Shown: piece by piece, positions 7,647 through 16,653 of the stretch | How positions within the stretch are numbered: position 1 is the stretch's first letter | Layout: each line of letters opens with the position of its first letter | NCBI GenBank assembly: GCA_008015505.1 | Contig: SSFR01000006.1 | Coordinates: 1-64,000, forward strand | DNA: 64,000 nt | From: Pedobacter sp. | Lineage (GTDB): Bacteria > Bacteroidota > Bacteroidia > Sphingobacteriales > Sphingobacteriaceae | Reading direction: 5' to 3' | The notes under the pieces: generated by a model | What the model was told of the DNA's origin: nothing | The model's input: the letters and a program-made list of their open reading frames with translations, nothing else | Databases searched by the model: none | Translations under genes and position numbers: made by a program

Positions 7647-10600
7647 ATGAATCTTTATAAAAACTGGCTTCGATATTGGAAAAATAGCCTTGCAGACGCA
7701 CAAAGACTTCCCTTAACGTTTGATGAAACTAACTCGTTAGTACTGCCTTTCTCACTGCTGCATTTGATAAATGGCCATATTCCCCAATCTTATATCGAAT
7801 CAATTTTTATTTATCAGGAAGAAAAAGTAAATAGAGATAAGGGCATTACAAATCGTTTGGATCCAAGGTGGAAATCAGTTGAAACTTTAGCCATTCATAT
7901 TGCTTTGCTTACTTTAAATCCCAAGCCAGAGTATTTACAATTTACACGGGGAAATAAGCCGCTTTATCCATTTTGGATTCCTGCTATGTTGGAGCGTGAA
8001 GGCACCTTGCAGATTCATACCAATTTTTTTCCTTATGTATGTAGAGACTTTCTGGAGCCGCTCCCTGATGAATCTGAAGCTTTTGTATTTAGTTCGGTTG
8101 ATTTAATTGACAAAGCTGCTGCTTTAACTTTAGCAAAGTTTGTGAACTGGGAAGCGTACTATAATTATGTCAATGAAGTCTTTCTGATGATTTCAGGAAT
8201 GAGCTTAGACAATTATCAGCAACCTAATTATCTGGTAAAACACGAGCTTACTTTGGTTATTCAAGAAGAGACCAAAGGAGCTTCTGCTGGTATTATCGCC
8301 TTGTACGAGCATCTTCTTCATGAGGATAATTTACCTACTTTACTTAAACGCTTTATTTCTCTGGATATACTAGAAACAGGTTTACCTTTTGGCGTTGATC
8401 ATTACCTTGATTTTCATTCCAAACACGTAGGTCAGATGAGCAGTTCGTTTCCCTTGTCTATCTCTCAGCGGAAAAGTCTTTATAATTTCATTAATAGTCC
8501 CAACGGTACTGTTTTTGCGGTCAATGGCCCTCCCGGAACAGGTAAGACAACCTTGTTACAAAGTGTGGTTGCCAATGCGGTAGTACGGGCGGCTATAGAA
8601 GGGAGGGAGGCGCCCCTCATTCTGGCCTGTTCGGCGAATAATCAAGCTGTAACTAATATCAACGAAAGTTTTTCAAAAGCGGAAAGTAATTTGAAAACAC
8701 TTGAAGGACGTTGGTTGCCTAACTTCCAAGGGTATGCTACTTATTTACCTTCAGCGAATAAGGAAGAGTTAAATGCCATTAATTACATCAAACCTAGAGG
8801 AAAAGGAACTTTTGAAGCTTTAGAAAAGCGTGAATACCTGTCAGGGGCCCAGTCTTATTATTTAGATAAAGCAAATACGTATTTAAGTAAATATTATTCG
8901 AGTGTCGATGAGGTAGTTAATGCTTTGCAGCAAGAGATTAAAGCAATTCAAAATGAGGTAGCATGGGCCAGTAAGCTATGGAAGGATTTATTAGTCAAGG
9001 AACAGCATTTACTACAACTGGTTGATCTTAAATATGCCGCTGATATTGCTCAAAATCCCGCCTTATTCTGGCAGGGTTTTAAACTTCATTTGGAAAAGAT
9101 GGAGCATAGAATACTGAAATACTTCCAAGGAGAACCTATTCTAAAGACACTTCTCTGCCTATGTCGATTCCCCAAGAGTCTAAAGGAAAGGGAATTAGCG
9201 TTAAAAGTCTTTTTTAGAGGCTCGTTAATAACTACTAAAAACTTAAATCTTTCTTCGAAAGTCAGTTTGTTGGAATTTTTTGTTACCACCATAGAAGAGA
9301 TAAGTGAGCTTAATGATATGTATTTGAAGTGGCAGAAATGGAAAAAAGTTAATGATATAAAAACTGACCCAGTGGATACCGAAGAGGCGATGTGGGGTAA
9401 AGAATATTTGAAATTAAAAGAGAAAAAATTTGGTCCTACTTATTTTTATGATGAGTTGGACGTTAAGCATAGGCATAAGGCCTTTCAATTGGCCATTCAT
9501 TATTGGGAAGGGCGGTGGTTGCAAGCCATGCAGGAACAGGGGGATAAAAAATTTAAAAGGACTGAAATTGATCAAAAAAGACTCTGGAGAATCAGGTCTA
9601 TGCTGACCCCTTGTTTTGTAAGTACATTTTATATGGCGCCTAAGTTCTTTTCTTACTCATTGAACTTGGGAAAATTTGATAATCCCATATGGAAATACCC
9701 GCCTTTGCTCAGCTTTATTGATTTATTAATTGTTGATGAATCGGGTCAGGTTAGTCCAGAAATAGGTGTAGCTATTTTTTCTTTGGCAAAAAAAGCAATG
9801 GTCGTAGGGGATGTTAAACAAATTGAGCCAGTATGGAATATTGTCCCTAAAATAGACATGGGAAATCTAATGAAATTTGATCTGCTTCAGTCGTCGAGTA
9901 AGAATTTACCTGATTCATTGATTGATAAAGGTTTTCTAGCTTCTTCGGGAAGTATTATGAAGATGGCCCAAAACGCCTGTCATATCCTAGAACCTCAAAA
10001 TAAATTAAAAGAGCGCGGAATGATTCTAACTGAACATCGGAGATGTAATGACGAAATCATTCAATATTGTAATGATCTGGCTTATTCTGGAATGCTAAAA
10101 CCAATGAAGGGTACAGCAAAAGCAGGGCAATTATTCCCCTCGATGCTGCTTTTACATGTAGAAGGTAAGTCTGCTATGGTAAATAACCAGCGAACAAATA
10201 GTAAAGAAGCGGAGTTTATTGCAGCCTGGCTTATTCAAAATAAATATCAAATAGAGTCTCATTATGGGGCAGATAAGAAAAATATCAGTGTTGAAGATCT
10301 TGTGGGGGTAATTACCCCATTTACTGGTCAAAAAATGCTCCTTATACATCAATTAAGAAGTGTAGGACTAAATACCAATAGAATGAAAATAGGTACAGTT
10401 CATGCCTTGCAGGGGGCTGAAAAGGAGATTATACTATTTTCAACAGTATATGGAGTTGGTGAGGTAGGTACTATGTTTTTTGATATTGAAAACAAGCCCA
10501 ATATGTTAAATGTAGCTGTTTCCAGAGCTAAAGAGACTTTTATCGTGGTTGGGAATGAACAAATTCTAAATGTGAATGCCCAAACACCTTCTGGCTTATT

Positions 10601-10715
10601 GAGAAGATATTTGCAGAAACCATTGCAGGAGCCAGATATTTTGGTTTTATATGATGACGAAAATTATGAAACAGATGAAGCCAAAGTTTATTCAGTAGAA
10701 AGTGAACTACTTTAG
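7647..10715 (+). CDS. Superfamily 1 (UPF1/DNA2-like) helicase, AAA_11/AAA_12 type
   Basis: A 1022-residue P-loop helicase. Walker A is GPPGTGKTTL near residue 293, the Walker B/DEAD-like motif is LLIVDESGQVSPE near 695, and the C-terminal helicase half shows GTVHALQGAEKEIILFS and NMLNVAVSRAKETFIVVGN (motifs V and VI) near 915-965. About 400 residues sit between motifs I and II, much more than in UPF1, as is common in bacterial members of unknown role. The N-terminal 270 residues are unrecognised. No restriction, toxin or defence partner adjoins it, so DNA or RNA processing is as far as the function can be taken. It ends 4 bases from a convergent gene. Confidence 0.8.
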   Translation: MNLYKNWLRYWKNSLADAQRLPLTFDETNSLVLPFSLLHLINGHIPQSYIESIFIYQEEKVNRDKGITNRLDPRWKSVETLAIHIALLTLNPKPEYLQFTRGNKPLYPFWIPAMLEREGTLQIHTNFFPYVCRDFLEPLPDESEAFVFSSVDLIDKAAALTLAKFVNWEAYYNYVNEVFLMISGMSLDNYQQPNYLVKHELTLVIQEETKGASAGIIALYEHLLHEDNLPTLLKRFISLDILETGLPFGVDHYLDFHSKHVGQMSSSFPLSISQRKSLYNFINSPNGTVFAVNGPPGTGKTTLLQSVVANAVVRAAIEGREAPLILACSANNQAVTNINESFSKAESNLKTLEGRWLPNFQGYATYLPSANKEELNAINYIKPRGKGTFEALEKREYLSGAQSYYLDKANTYLSKYYSSVDEVVNALQQEIKAIQNEVAWASKLWKDLLVKEQHLLQLVDLKYAADIAQNPALFWQGFKLHLEKMEHRILKYFQGEPILKTLLCLCRFPKSLKERELALKVFFRGSLITTKNLNLSSKVSLLEFFVTTIEEISELNDMYLKWQKWKKVNDIKTDPVDTEEAMWGKEYLKLKEKKFGPTYFYDELDVKHRHKAFQLAIHYWEGRWLQAMQEQGDKKFKRTEIDQKRLWRIRSMLTPCFVSTFYMAPKFFSYSLNLGKFDNPIWKYPPLLSFIDLLIVDESGQVSPEIGVAIFSLAKKAMVVGDVKQIEPVWNIVPKIDMGNLMKFDLLQSSSKNLPDSLIDKGFLASSGSIMKMAQNACHILEPQNKLKERGMILTEHRRCNDEIIQYCNDLAYSGMLKPMKGTAKAGQLFPSMLLLHVEGKSAMVNNQRTNSKEAEFIAAWLIQNKYQIESHYGADKKNISVEDLVGVITPFTGQKMLLIHQLRSVGLNTNRMKIGTVHALQGAEKEIILFSTVYGVGEVGTMFFDIENKPNMLNVAVSRAKETFIVVGNEQILNVNAQTPSGLLRRYLQKPLQEPDILVLYDDENYETDEAKVYSVESELL

Positions 10716-10719
10716 CTTG

Positions 10720-12120
10720 CTAAAATATTTTTCCTGGATTTAATATCCCATTAGGGTCAAACAGCTGCTTTATTCCCCGCATAAGTTGGAGATGTGTAGT
10801 TGAATATTTAATTGGCATGTATTCTTTTTGTACAAGGCCAATGCCATGCTCTCCAGATAGAGTTCCTCCGAGTTTGACTGTCAATTGAAATAATGCAGTG
10901 ATACCTTCTTTCAGCTTATTTGTCCAATCAGTATCACTCATAGTGCCTTTGATAATATTGATATGTAGATTTCCATCACCAGCATGACCGTAGCAAATGG
11001 ATTGAAACCCATACTGATGCCCAATTTCCTTGATCCCCCGAATTAATTGAGGCAATTCGGCTCGAGGTACTACGGTATCTTCTTCTTTGTAAATCGAATG
11101 TGCTTTTACTGAAACAGCCATAGTACGGCGCATCTTCCAAAGCGCCTCTTTTTGTGTAACCGTATCTGCTAACAGAACATCTAGACAGCTGTTTTCTACT
11201 AATACCACGTTTAGCTTTTCGCTTTCTTCAACCAATATGTCCATATTGTGGCCATCGAGCTCAATTAATAGAAAAGCCTCGGCTCCCTGCTGGGTGCTAA
11301 AATGGATATGATCATGTTCGATCACCCACTCGATTCCCCGAAGTTCCATAAATTCAAGAGCTGATGGAGTCAATCCTGCCCTAAAAATAGCTGATACTGC
11401 CTGGCAAGCTTGTTCATTGGTAGTAAAAGAAGCGAGTAGTAATATGTCCTTAGACGGCTTGGGAATTAGTTTCACAACAATCTTAGTAATGATTCCTAAA
11501 GTACCTTCTGAGCCAATAAATAACTGAGTGAGATTATAACCTGAGGCATATTTTAAGGTGTTGGCACCTGTCCAAATGATTTCACCACTGGGCAAAACCA
11601 CCTCAAAGTTGAGTGCGTATTCCCGAATAGTACCATATTTGACTACCCGTGGTCCTCCGCTACCATGAGCCATATTTCCACCAATGAAACAAGTTCCTTT
11701 GCTAGCAGGATCTACTGGATAGAATAATCCTTTGGCTGCAACGGCATCCATTAATACCTCCGTAATCACACCAGACTCTACGGTTGCTTGGAGGTTGCGC
11801 TCATCGATATCTAGGATCTTATTAAATTTTTCCATCGAAATAACAAGCCCTCCGTATACCGGTAGTGCTCCACCACTTAAACTTGTGCCTCCTCCTCGAG
11901 GCGTAACTGGAATAAGGTGCTTGTTACATAGCGTGAGTAATTGGGAAATTTGAATGGTACTACTAGGTAAGACAACCACCTCTGGATAAAAATGCAAGTC
12001 TTCGGTTTCGTCGTGGGCATATTTTTCCAAAGACTTGCGCGCTGTGATCATTTGGTCAGCACCTACAATTTGACCGATCTGATTTAGTATTAGTTCGTTA
12101 ATTTGTTGATAATGTTTCAT
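10720..12120 (-). CDS. FAD-linked oxidase of the GlcD / D-lactate dehydrogenase family
   Basis: A flavoprotein oxidising a 2-hydroxy acid, most likely glycolate or D-lactate. The FAD-binding type 4 domain shows TPRGGGTSLSGGALP near residues 75-90, GGNMAHGSGGPR and SEGTLGIITKIVVKLIP. The C-terminal substrate domain has YGHAGDGNLHINII and TLSGEHGIGLVQKEYM, with the conserved His residues. The 466 residues match single-subunit GlcD-like enzymes; no GlcE/GlcF or Fe-S domain is attached. Its ATG overlaps the folB stop by 4 bases, so the two are probably cotranscribed although metabolically unrelated. Confidence 0.88.
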   Translation of the reverse strand: MKHYQQINELILNQIGQIVGADQMITARKSLEKYAHDETEDLHFYPEVVVLPSSTIQISQLLTLCNKHLIPVTPRGGGTSLSGGALPVYGGLVISMEKFNKILDIDERNLQATVESGVITEVLMDAVAAKGLFYPVDPASKGTCFIGGNMAHGSGGPRVVKYGTIREYALNFEVVLPSGEIIWTGANTLKYASGYNLTQLFIGSEGTLGIITKIVVKLIPKPSKDILLLASFTTNEQACQAVSAIFRAGLTPSALEFMELRGIEWVIEHDHIHFSTQQGAEAFLLIELDGHNMDILVEESEKLNVVLVENSCLDVLLADTVTQKEALWKMRRTMAVSVKAHSIYKEEDTVVPRAELPQLIRGIKEIGHQYGFQSICYGHAGDGNLHINIIKGTMSDTDWTNKLKEGITALFQLTVKLGGTLSGEHGIGLVQKEYMPIKYSTTHLQLMRGIKQLFDPNGILNPGKIF

Positions 12121-12482
12121 CTATTTGATATTAATTCAACAAAAGAATTATTTACTTCTCCACAAACAGAAGGATGTATTTTGCGGACGATTATACGAAT
12201 GGTTTTGATGGCTGAAAATTCGCCTTCTACTCGTTTTAAGATGGCGTGAGCAAGGGTTTCGATCAATTTGCTTGTTTTTTTCATTTCGGAAGAGACGATT
12301 TGATAGAGTTGCTCGTAGTTGACAGTTTGTGCCAAGTCATCATGGTTCCAGTTTGATACGTCTAGCTCTACTTCAATATCGACTATAAATTCGCTACCTA
12401 GAATTTGTTCTATGGGATAGAAACCATGGTAAGCGAAAAAGCGAGCGCCCTGTAAACCTATCTTTTGATGAATAGAATTCAT
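12117..12482 (-). CDS. folB: Dihydroneopterin aldolase
   Basis: Cleaves dihydroneopterin to 6-hydroxymethyl-dihydropterin in folate synthesis. Starting at the Met at 12482 gives 121 residues beginning MNSIHQKIGLQGARFFAYHG, the family's usual length and start; a longer frame reaching 12542 adds 20 residues with no family match and is rejected. Seen are the N-terminal IGLQGARFFAYHGFYPIEQ, the catalytic Tyr and Glu in TVNYEQLYQIV and LIETLAHAIL, and IRIIVRKIHP. It is coupled to the downstream oxidase gene by a 4-base overlap. Confidence 0.9.
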   Translation of the reverse strand: MNSIHQKIGLQGARFFAYHGFYPIEQILGSEFIVDIEVELDVSNWNHDDLAQTVNYEQLYQIVSSEMKKTSKLIETLAHAILKRVEGEFSAIKTIRIIVRKIHPSVCGEVNNSFVELISNR

Positions 12483-12609
12483 AAGAAACAAAAAACAAAA
12501 GTAGTATTTCAGATGAATGCTTAGGCTGTCAAAATGACGCAATATTTTGCTTTGGAATAACCCTTGTTGATAGCATTCCGTAATCTTTACAAATACAGAT
12601 TTTTACGTT

Positions 12610-14493
12610 ATGCAAGAAAAAGGAACTATTTCGATTCACACGGAAAATATCTTTCCGATCATTAAAAAGTTTTTATACTCTGACAATGAAATATTCCTTC
12701 GGGAATTGGTGTCTAATGCAGTCGATGCAACACAAAAAATAAAGCGATTATCTTCTCTTGGTCAATTTAAAGGCGATTTAGGCGATCTTAGAGTGAGGGT
12801 ATCTTTTGATGAGCAGAAAAAAACGCTAACCATTTCCGATAATGGATTAGGGATGACTGCCGAGGAAATCAAAAAATATATCAATCAAATTGCATTTTCT
12901 GGAGCTACTGAGTTTGTTGAAAAGTTTAAAGATGCTAAAGATGCAAATGAAATTATCGGCAAATTTGGAATGGGATTTTATTCGGCTTTTATGGTGGCCG
13001 ATCAGGTGGAGATAGATACCTTATCATACCAAGATGGCGCTGAAGCTGCACGATGGACTTGTGATGGAAGCACTGAATTTGAAATCAGTAAAAGCAGTCG
13101 TACTACCCGTGGAACAGATATCATTCTCCACATTAATAAGGATTCTGAAGAGTTTTTAAATCAAGGTAAACTACAGGGTATTCTTACAAAATATTGTCAA
13201 TTTTTGCCTATCCCGATTCAATTTGGAACCAGATCTACTCAGGAGCCTGATGGGGAAGATAAAGATGGCAAGCCCCAATACAAGACGGTTGAAGTCGATA
13301 ATATCATGAATAATACTCAGCCAATATGGACAAAAGCTCCGACAGAATTAAAAGAGGAAGATTATTTGGCTTTTTATAGGGAGCTGTATCCTTTCTCGGA
13401 GGACCCACTATTTTGGATTCATTTGAATGTAGATTATCCTTTTAACCTAACTGGGGTATTATATTTCCCCAAGGTGAAGAATGATTTTGAACTGCATCGT
13501 AATAAGATTAAGCTTTTTTCTCGCCAGGTATTTATTACCGATGAGGTTAAGGATGTAGTGCCTGAATTTTTAATGCTCTTGCATGGAGTAATTGACTCTC
13601 CAGATATTCCATTAAACGTTTCTCGAAGCTTTTTGCAAGCGGATAGTCATGTCAAAAAAATCAATACATATATCACTAAGAAAGTAGCCGATAAGCTAGC
13701 TGAACTTTATAAAAACGATCGTAAGGCTTATGAAGGAAAATGGTCAGACATCGGTCTTTTTGTAAAATATGGGATGATTAGTGATGAAAAATTTTACGAG
13801 AAGGCCAAAGATTTTGCTTTACTTGAAAATACCCAAAAAGAACTTTTTACACTTGACGAGTATGTTCAGAAGGTAAAAGAAGTTCAAACAGATAAAGATG
13901 GAACTTTGGTTTATTTATATACCACTGATCAGGCTAAACAGGATGCCTTCATCCAGTCAGCGGGCAAAAAGGGCTATGATGTGCTGATAATGAATTCGCC
14001 GATTGATGGTCATTTCATCAGTCATTTTGAGCATAAGCTAGAAAAGACAGCTATTAAACGAGTTGATTCGGATAGCATCGAAAAATTAATTCAAAAAACA
14101 GATACACCTGAGCATATTCTCAACGAGGAAGAGGTAACCAAGATCAAATCCATTTTTGAAAAAGCAATCAATAAGCCAGGCATGCACCCTGAGGTAGAAA
14201 GTCTGAGTACGGACGAACTCCCTGTGATAGTGACTATGGATGAGTTTATGCGTCGGATGAAAGATATGGCTAAGATGGGTGGAGGCATGGGTTTTTATGG
14301 TTCGATGCCGGATCGTTATAAAGTGACCATTAATGGAAACCATCAATTAATTGGTCGGATTTTGCAAAGCCAAGATGAAGCTGAGCAGCAAGGATTAGCA
14401 CGTCAGGCATTTGATTTGGCTCTTTTAGCACAAGGGATGCTTAGCGGCGCTGAACTGACTGAGTTTGTGAATCGGAGTGTGAGTTTGATTTAA
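12610..14493 (+). CDS. htpG: Molecular chaperone HtpG (Hsp90)
   Basis: Cytosolic ATP-dependent chaperone. The N-terminal GHKL ATPase has FLRELVSNAVDAT (catalytic Glu32 and Asn36), DNGLGMTAEE and GKFGMGFYSAF. The middle domain contains FPKVKNDFELHRNKIKLFSRQVFI, LNVSRSFLQ and the ATP-contacting Arg region. The 627 residues match bacterial HtpG. The C-terminal dimerisation part is preceded by a Gly/Met-rich stretch (MAKMGGGMGFYGSMPDR), typical for this phylum. It stands alone, divergent from folB, with its own terminator. Confidence 0.97.
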   Translation: MQEKGTISIHTENIFPIIKKFLYSDNEIFLRELVSNAVDATQKIKRLSSLGQFKGDLGDLRVRVSFDEQKKTLTISDNGLGMTAEEIKKYINQIAFSGATEFVEKFKDAKDANEIIGKFGMGFYSAFMVADQVEIDTLSYQDGAEAARWTCDGSTEFEISKSSRTTRGTDIILHINKDSEEFLNQGKLQGILTKYCQFLPIPIQFGTRSTQEPDGEDKDGKPQYKTVEVDNIMNNTQPIWTKAPTELKEEDYLAFYRELYPFSEDPLFWIHLNVDYPFNLTGVLYFPKVKNDFELHRNKIKLFSRQVFITDEVKDVVPEFLMLLHGVIDSPDIPLNVSRSFLQADSHVKKINTYITKKVADKLAELYKNDRKAYEGKWSDIGLFVKYGMISDEKFYEKAKDFALLENTQKELFTLDEYVQKVKEVQTDKDGTLVYLYTTDQAKQDAFIQSAGKKGYDVLIMNSPIDGHFISHFEHKLEKTAIKRVDSDSIEKLIQKTDTPEHILNEEEVTKIKSIFEKAINKPGMHPEVESLSTDELPVIVTMDEFMRRMKDMAKMGGGMGFYGSMPDRYKVTINGNHQLIGRILQSQDEAEQQGLARQAFDLALLAQGMLSGAELTEFVNRSVSLI

Positions 14494-14506
14494 GTATCAC
14501 CACAGC

Positions 14507-14531
14507 CCCCTCTAAAGTAGAGGGGTTTCTT
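14507..14531 (+). terminator. Intrinsic terminator of htpG
   Basis: CCCCTCTA pairs with TAGAGGGG around a 3-base loop, followed by TTTCTT, 13 bases after the htpG stop. Confidence 0.75.
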
Positions 14532-14557
14532 ATTTGGTCATCTTAAATACCTAAAAC

Positions 14558-14779
14558 ATGCCCTATAAAACCAATCAAGGTTTAGCAGAGAGTGTACGGG
14601 AACCGTTACCTGAGGCATGCACAAGACATTTTCAGAATGGCTTTTAATCATGCTTACGATAAGTACAAGGGTCGAAAAATCGTAGGGATCCAAGCAGCAC
14701 TCGTGAAGAAGCCACTATTAAAGTGGCTTGGAGTGTAATTAAAACAAAATATCATAAAGATGAAGAAAGTAGACAGTGA
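14558..14779 (+). pseudogene. chaB-like gene broken by two frameshifts
   Basis: Read in three successive frames this segment gives a ChaB (cation transport regulator) protein. Frame one from the ATG at 14558 gives MPYKTNQGLAESVREPLPE; frame two after an extra base near 14615 gives HAQDIFRMAFNHAYDKYKG; frame three, after a lost base in the A-run near 14675, gives DPSSTREEATIKVAWSVIKT and a TGA at 14777-14779. Each piece aligns in order with the family pattern of E. coli ChaB (LP-E-A--I---AFN-A---Y, then SREE-A-KVAW--VK). No single frame codes for it. Its tail overlaps the first codons of the beta-lactamase frame by 20 bases, so the real start of that gene may be the region just after. Confidence 0.75.
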
Positions 14780-15605
14780 TTTTAAAATAAAAAAAATTAA
14801 AAGTTTGCTTTTAGGTGTTTGTATGTCATATGCTTCGACTGGTTGGAGTCAAATCGATCTACAACATCATTTTAAAGATTGTCATGTTCAGGGTAGCATC
14901 ACAATCCTTGACTATAAGCGTAATAAATGGACATATAGTGATTCGGCCAATGCCCAAGTGAGAACTTTACCGGCATCTACATTTAAAATTATAAACTCAT
15001 GTATTGTATTGGAACTGGGAGTAATTAAAGACGAAAATGAATTCATTAAATGGGATGGCAAAGATCGGTCACCGGTGGGGATGCAAATAGATGCCTGGAA
15101 TCGTGATAACAATCTCAAAGAAGCTTATCGAAATTCAACTGTTTGGTTTTATGTAGAATTGGCCAAGCGAATAGGGAAGAAAAGATATTTGGACTATTTA
15201 ACCAAGTGTCATTATGGAAATTTGGATATTTCCGAAAAGGGAGATGATTTCTGGAATTATGGCCATTTTGGAGTTTCACCTATCGATCAGATTCAATTCT
15301 TGAAAGCTTTTTATGAGGAAAAATTACCTTTTTCGAAAAAAACCTATGCAATAGTTAAACGTGTCATGATCTCCGATAAAACTTCTCACCAAAAAAATCA
15401 GTACACGATGCGATATAAAACGGGCTGGACAGATCAAGATGGGATTGATATCGGTTGGTGTGTGGGTTATGTGGAACGAAAAGACAATATTTATTTTTTT
15501 GCGACACGTTTGACTAAAAAGAATGATGTGCCCAATTCCAATTTTATGAACTGTCGGAAAGAGATTACAAAGACTATCTTGAGGCAGATGAAAGTAATCG
15601 AGTAA
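14760..15605 (+). CDS. Class D (OXA-type) beta-lactamase
   Basis: Serine hydrolase of penicillins, exported to the periplasm. All class D motifs are present: S73-T-F-K76 (nucleophile and the Lys carboxylated in the family), S126-T-V128, Y152-G-N154, Trp165 in DDFWNYGH, and K220-T-G222. Residues ~10-30 form a signal peptide (SLLLGVCMSYASTGWSQ), with an unusual ten-residue charged N-terminus. That N-terminus overlaps the decayed chaB frame, so a downstream start such as Met22 cannot be excluded but would damage the signal. The 281 residues are slightly longer than typical OXA enzymes. No insertion sequence or integron feature flanks it, so it looks like a resident chromosomal gene. Confidence 0.87.
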   Translation: MKKVDSDFKIKKIKSLLLGVCMSYASTGWSQIDLQHHFKDCHVQGSITILDYKRNKWTYSDSANAQVRTLPASTFKIINSCIVLELGVIKDENEFIKWDGKDRSPVGMQIDAWNRDNNLKEAYRNSTVWFYVELAKRIGKKRYLDYLTKCHYGNLDISEKGDDFWNYGHFGVSPIDQIQFLKAFYEEKLPFSKKTYAIVKRVMISDKTSHQKNQYTMRYKTGWTDQDGIDIGWCVGYVERKDNIYFFATRLTKKNDVPNSNFMNCRKEITKTILRQMKVIE

Positions 15606-15623
15606 AATATTTCGACGAGATAG

Positions 15624-15743
15624 TTATTTGAAATATAAACCAATGACCATCAGTGCTAACGTAATAAACAAACCAACGGTCCATTTTAATAGATCTGTTT
15701 TATCAACGAAGGTTTTTTCGATTTTTGCTTCCGATGTAAGCAG
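15624..15743 (-). pseudogene. C-terminal fragment of a small coiled-coil/membrane protein (DUF1640-like)
   Basis: The minus strand codes for about 38 residues, SEAKIEKTFVDKTDLLKW followed by TVGLFITLALMVIGLYFK and a stop. This is the shape of the end of DUF1640/CCDC90-type proteins: a charged helix, a D-L-(L/I)-K-W hinge and one membrane helix. An in-frame stop lies four codons upstream with no start codon between, so it is a remnant or part of a frameshifted gene. The match is by pattern only. The rest of the 15606-15864 gap shows nothing else. Confidence 0.45.
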
Positions 15744-15864
15744 TCAAGTTTTCTGCTGTTTATCTGTCAAGTTTATCACTTAAAAAACTATAAAGCTGGG
15801 TAATTGAAATATCCATATTCTTTGTTCAGTATAGCTCTATTGTAAAAACATCACCGGTGAAAAA

Positions 15865-16437
15865 CTAGGAATGATGGTTAAGTGTCAGTTTAGCAAAAAA
15901 ATCCCACAGCACGATACCCGCAGACACTACGATATTAAATGAATGCTTAATGCCAAATTGAGGAATTTCAATACAGGTATCAATCAGCTTCATAGCCTCA
16001 TTGCTCACGCCACTTACTTCGTTGCCAAAAATGAGTACATACTTTTTATCAGATTCTGGCATAAACTGGTGGAGCATGACACTATTCTCGGCTTGTTCGA
16101 TGGCTACAATTTGGTATCCGTTTGATTTTAATTGATGAATGGCCGACTCTATATTGGCCAAGTAAGTCCAATCAATTGATTGAGTAGCCCCTAAAGCTGT
16201 TTTTTCTATTTCGCGATGAGGGGGTTGGGCAGTTATCCCACATAAATAAATATGCTCGACAGCAAATCCATCAGCGGTCCGAAAAATAGACCCAATATTA
16301 TGCATGCTTCGTACACTGTCTAGTACAAGTACAAGCGGTAGTTTGTTTTGCTGTTTAAATTCTGAAACAGTTACACGGTTTAGCTCATCTAGCTTTAATT
16401 TTCGCATTCCCAAAAGTCCGTCAATTTTATGGTCCAT
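15865..16437 (-). CDS. TrmH-family (SpoU) RNA 2'-O-methyltransferase
   Basis: SAM-dependent 2'-O-ribose methyltransferase of the trefoil-knot SPOUT class. The three signature motifs are visible: motif 1 in SMHNIGSIFRTADGFAVEHI near residues 45-65, motif 2 in VLIFGNEVSGVS, and motif 3 in IEIPQFGIKHSFNIVVSAGI. At 190 residues it lacks the N-terminal L30e-like domain of RlmB, so it is the short single-domain type. Whether it acts on tRNA or rRNA cannot be read from sequence. It is divergent from mutS, with a MITE-like element between. Confidence 0.9.
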   Translation of the reverse strand: MDHKIDGLLGMRKLKLDELNRVTVSEFKQQNKLPLVLVLDSVRSMHNIGSIFRTADGFAVEHIYLCGITAQPPHREIEKTALGATQSIDWTYLANIESAIHQLKSNGYQIVAIEQAENSVMLHQFMPESDKKYVLIFGNEVSGVSNEAMKLIDTCIEIPQFGIKHSFNIVVSAGIVLWDFFAKLTLNHHS

Positions 16438-16472
16438 ACAAATGATGCGAATATCTACCTTTGTGCTCTCAC

Positions 16473-16633
16473 GAGCCGGTCTAAAATTTATTTTATAAAG
16501 CTATTGCCGGTTATTTTTGAGCGAAATGAGGCAGATTTTGGAGTCATAGTGGGACGACTATGGCGAAAAATCTAACGAAATTGCAGCCAAAAAGAATCAA
16601 AAGAATGAAATAAAATAAACTTTAGACCAGCTC
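16473..16633. mobile_element. MITE-like element, full copy B
   Basis: A 161-base non-coding element matching copy A at 5735-5897. Its two 23-base ends (16473-16495 and 16611-16633) are inverted repeats with 21 of 23 positions alike, sharing TCTAAA-TTTATTTTA. The middle holds a hairpin around CATAGT and ACTATG. It fills the trmH-mutS intergenic space, and its right end is 20 bases before the mutS start, so it must supply part of the promoter region of one or both genes. Target duplication is not evident. Confidence 0.78.
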
Positions 16634-16653
16634 ACAATTAAATAGCAATACCA

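Noticed and set aside
14558..15605. Integron or IS-borne beta-lactamase
   Set aside because: No integrase, attC site, transposase or terminal repeats flank the gene; base composition is like the neighbours.
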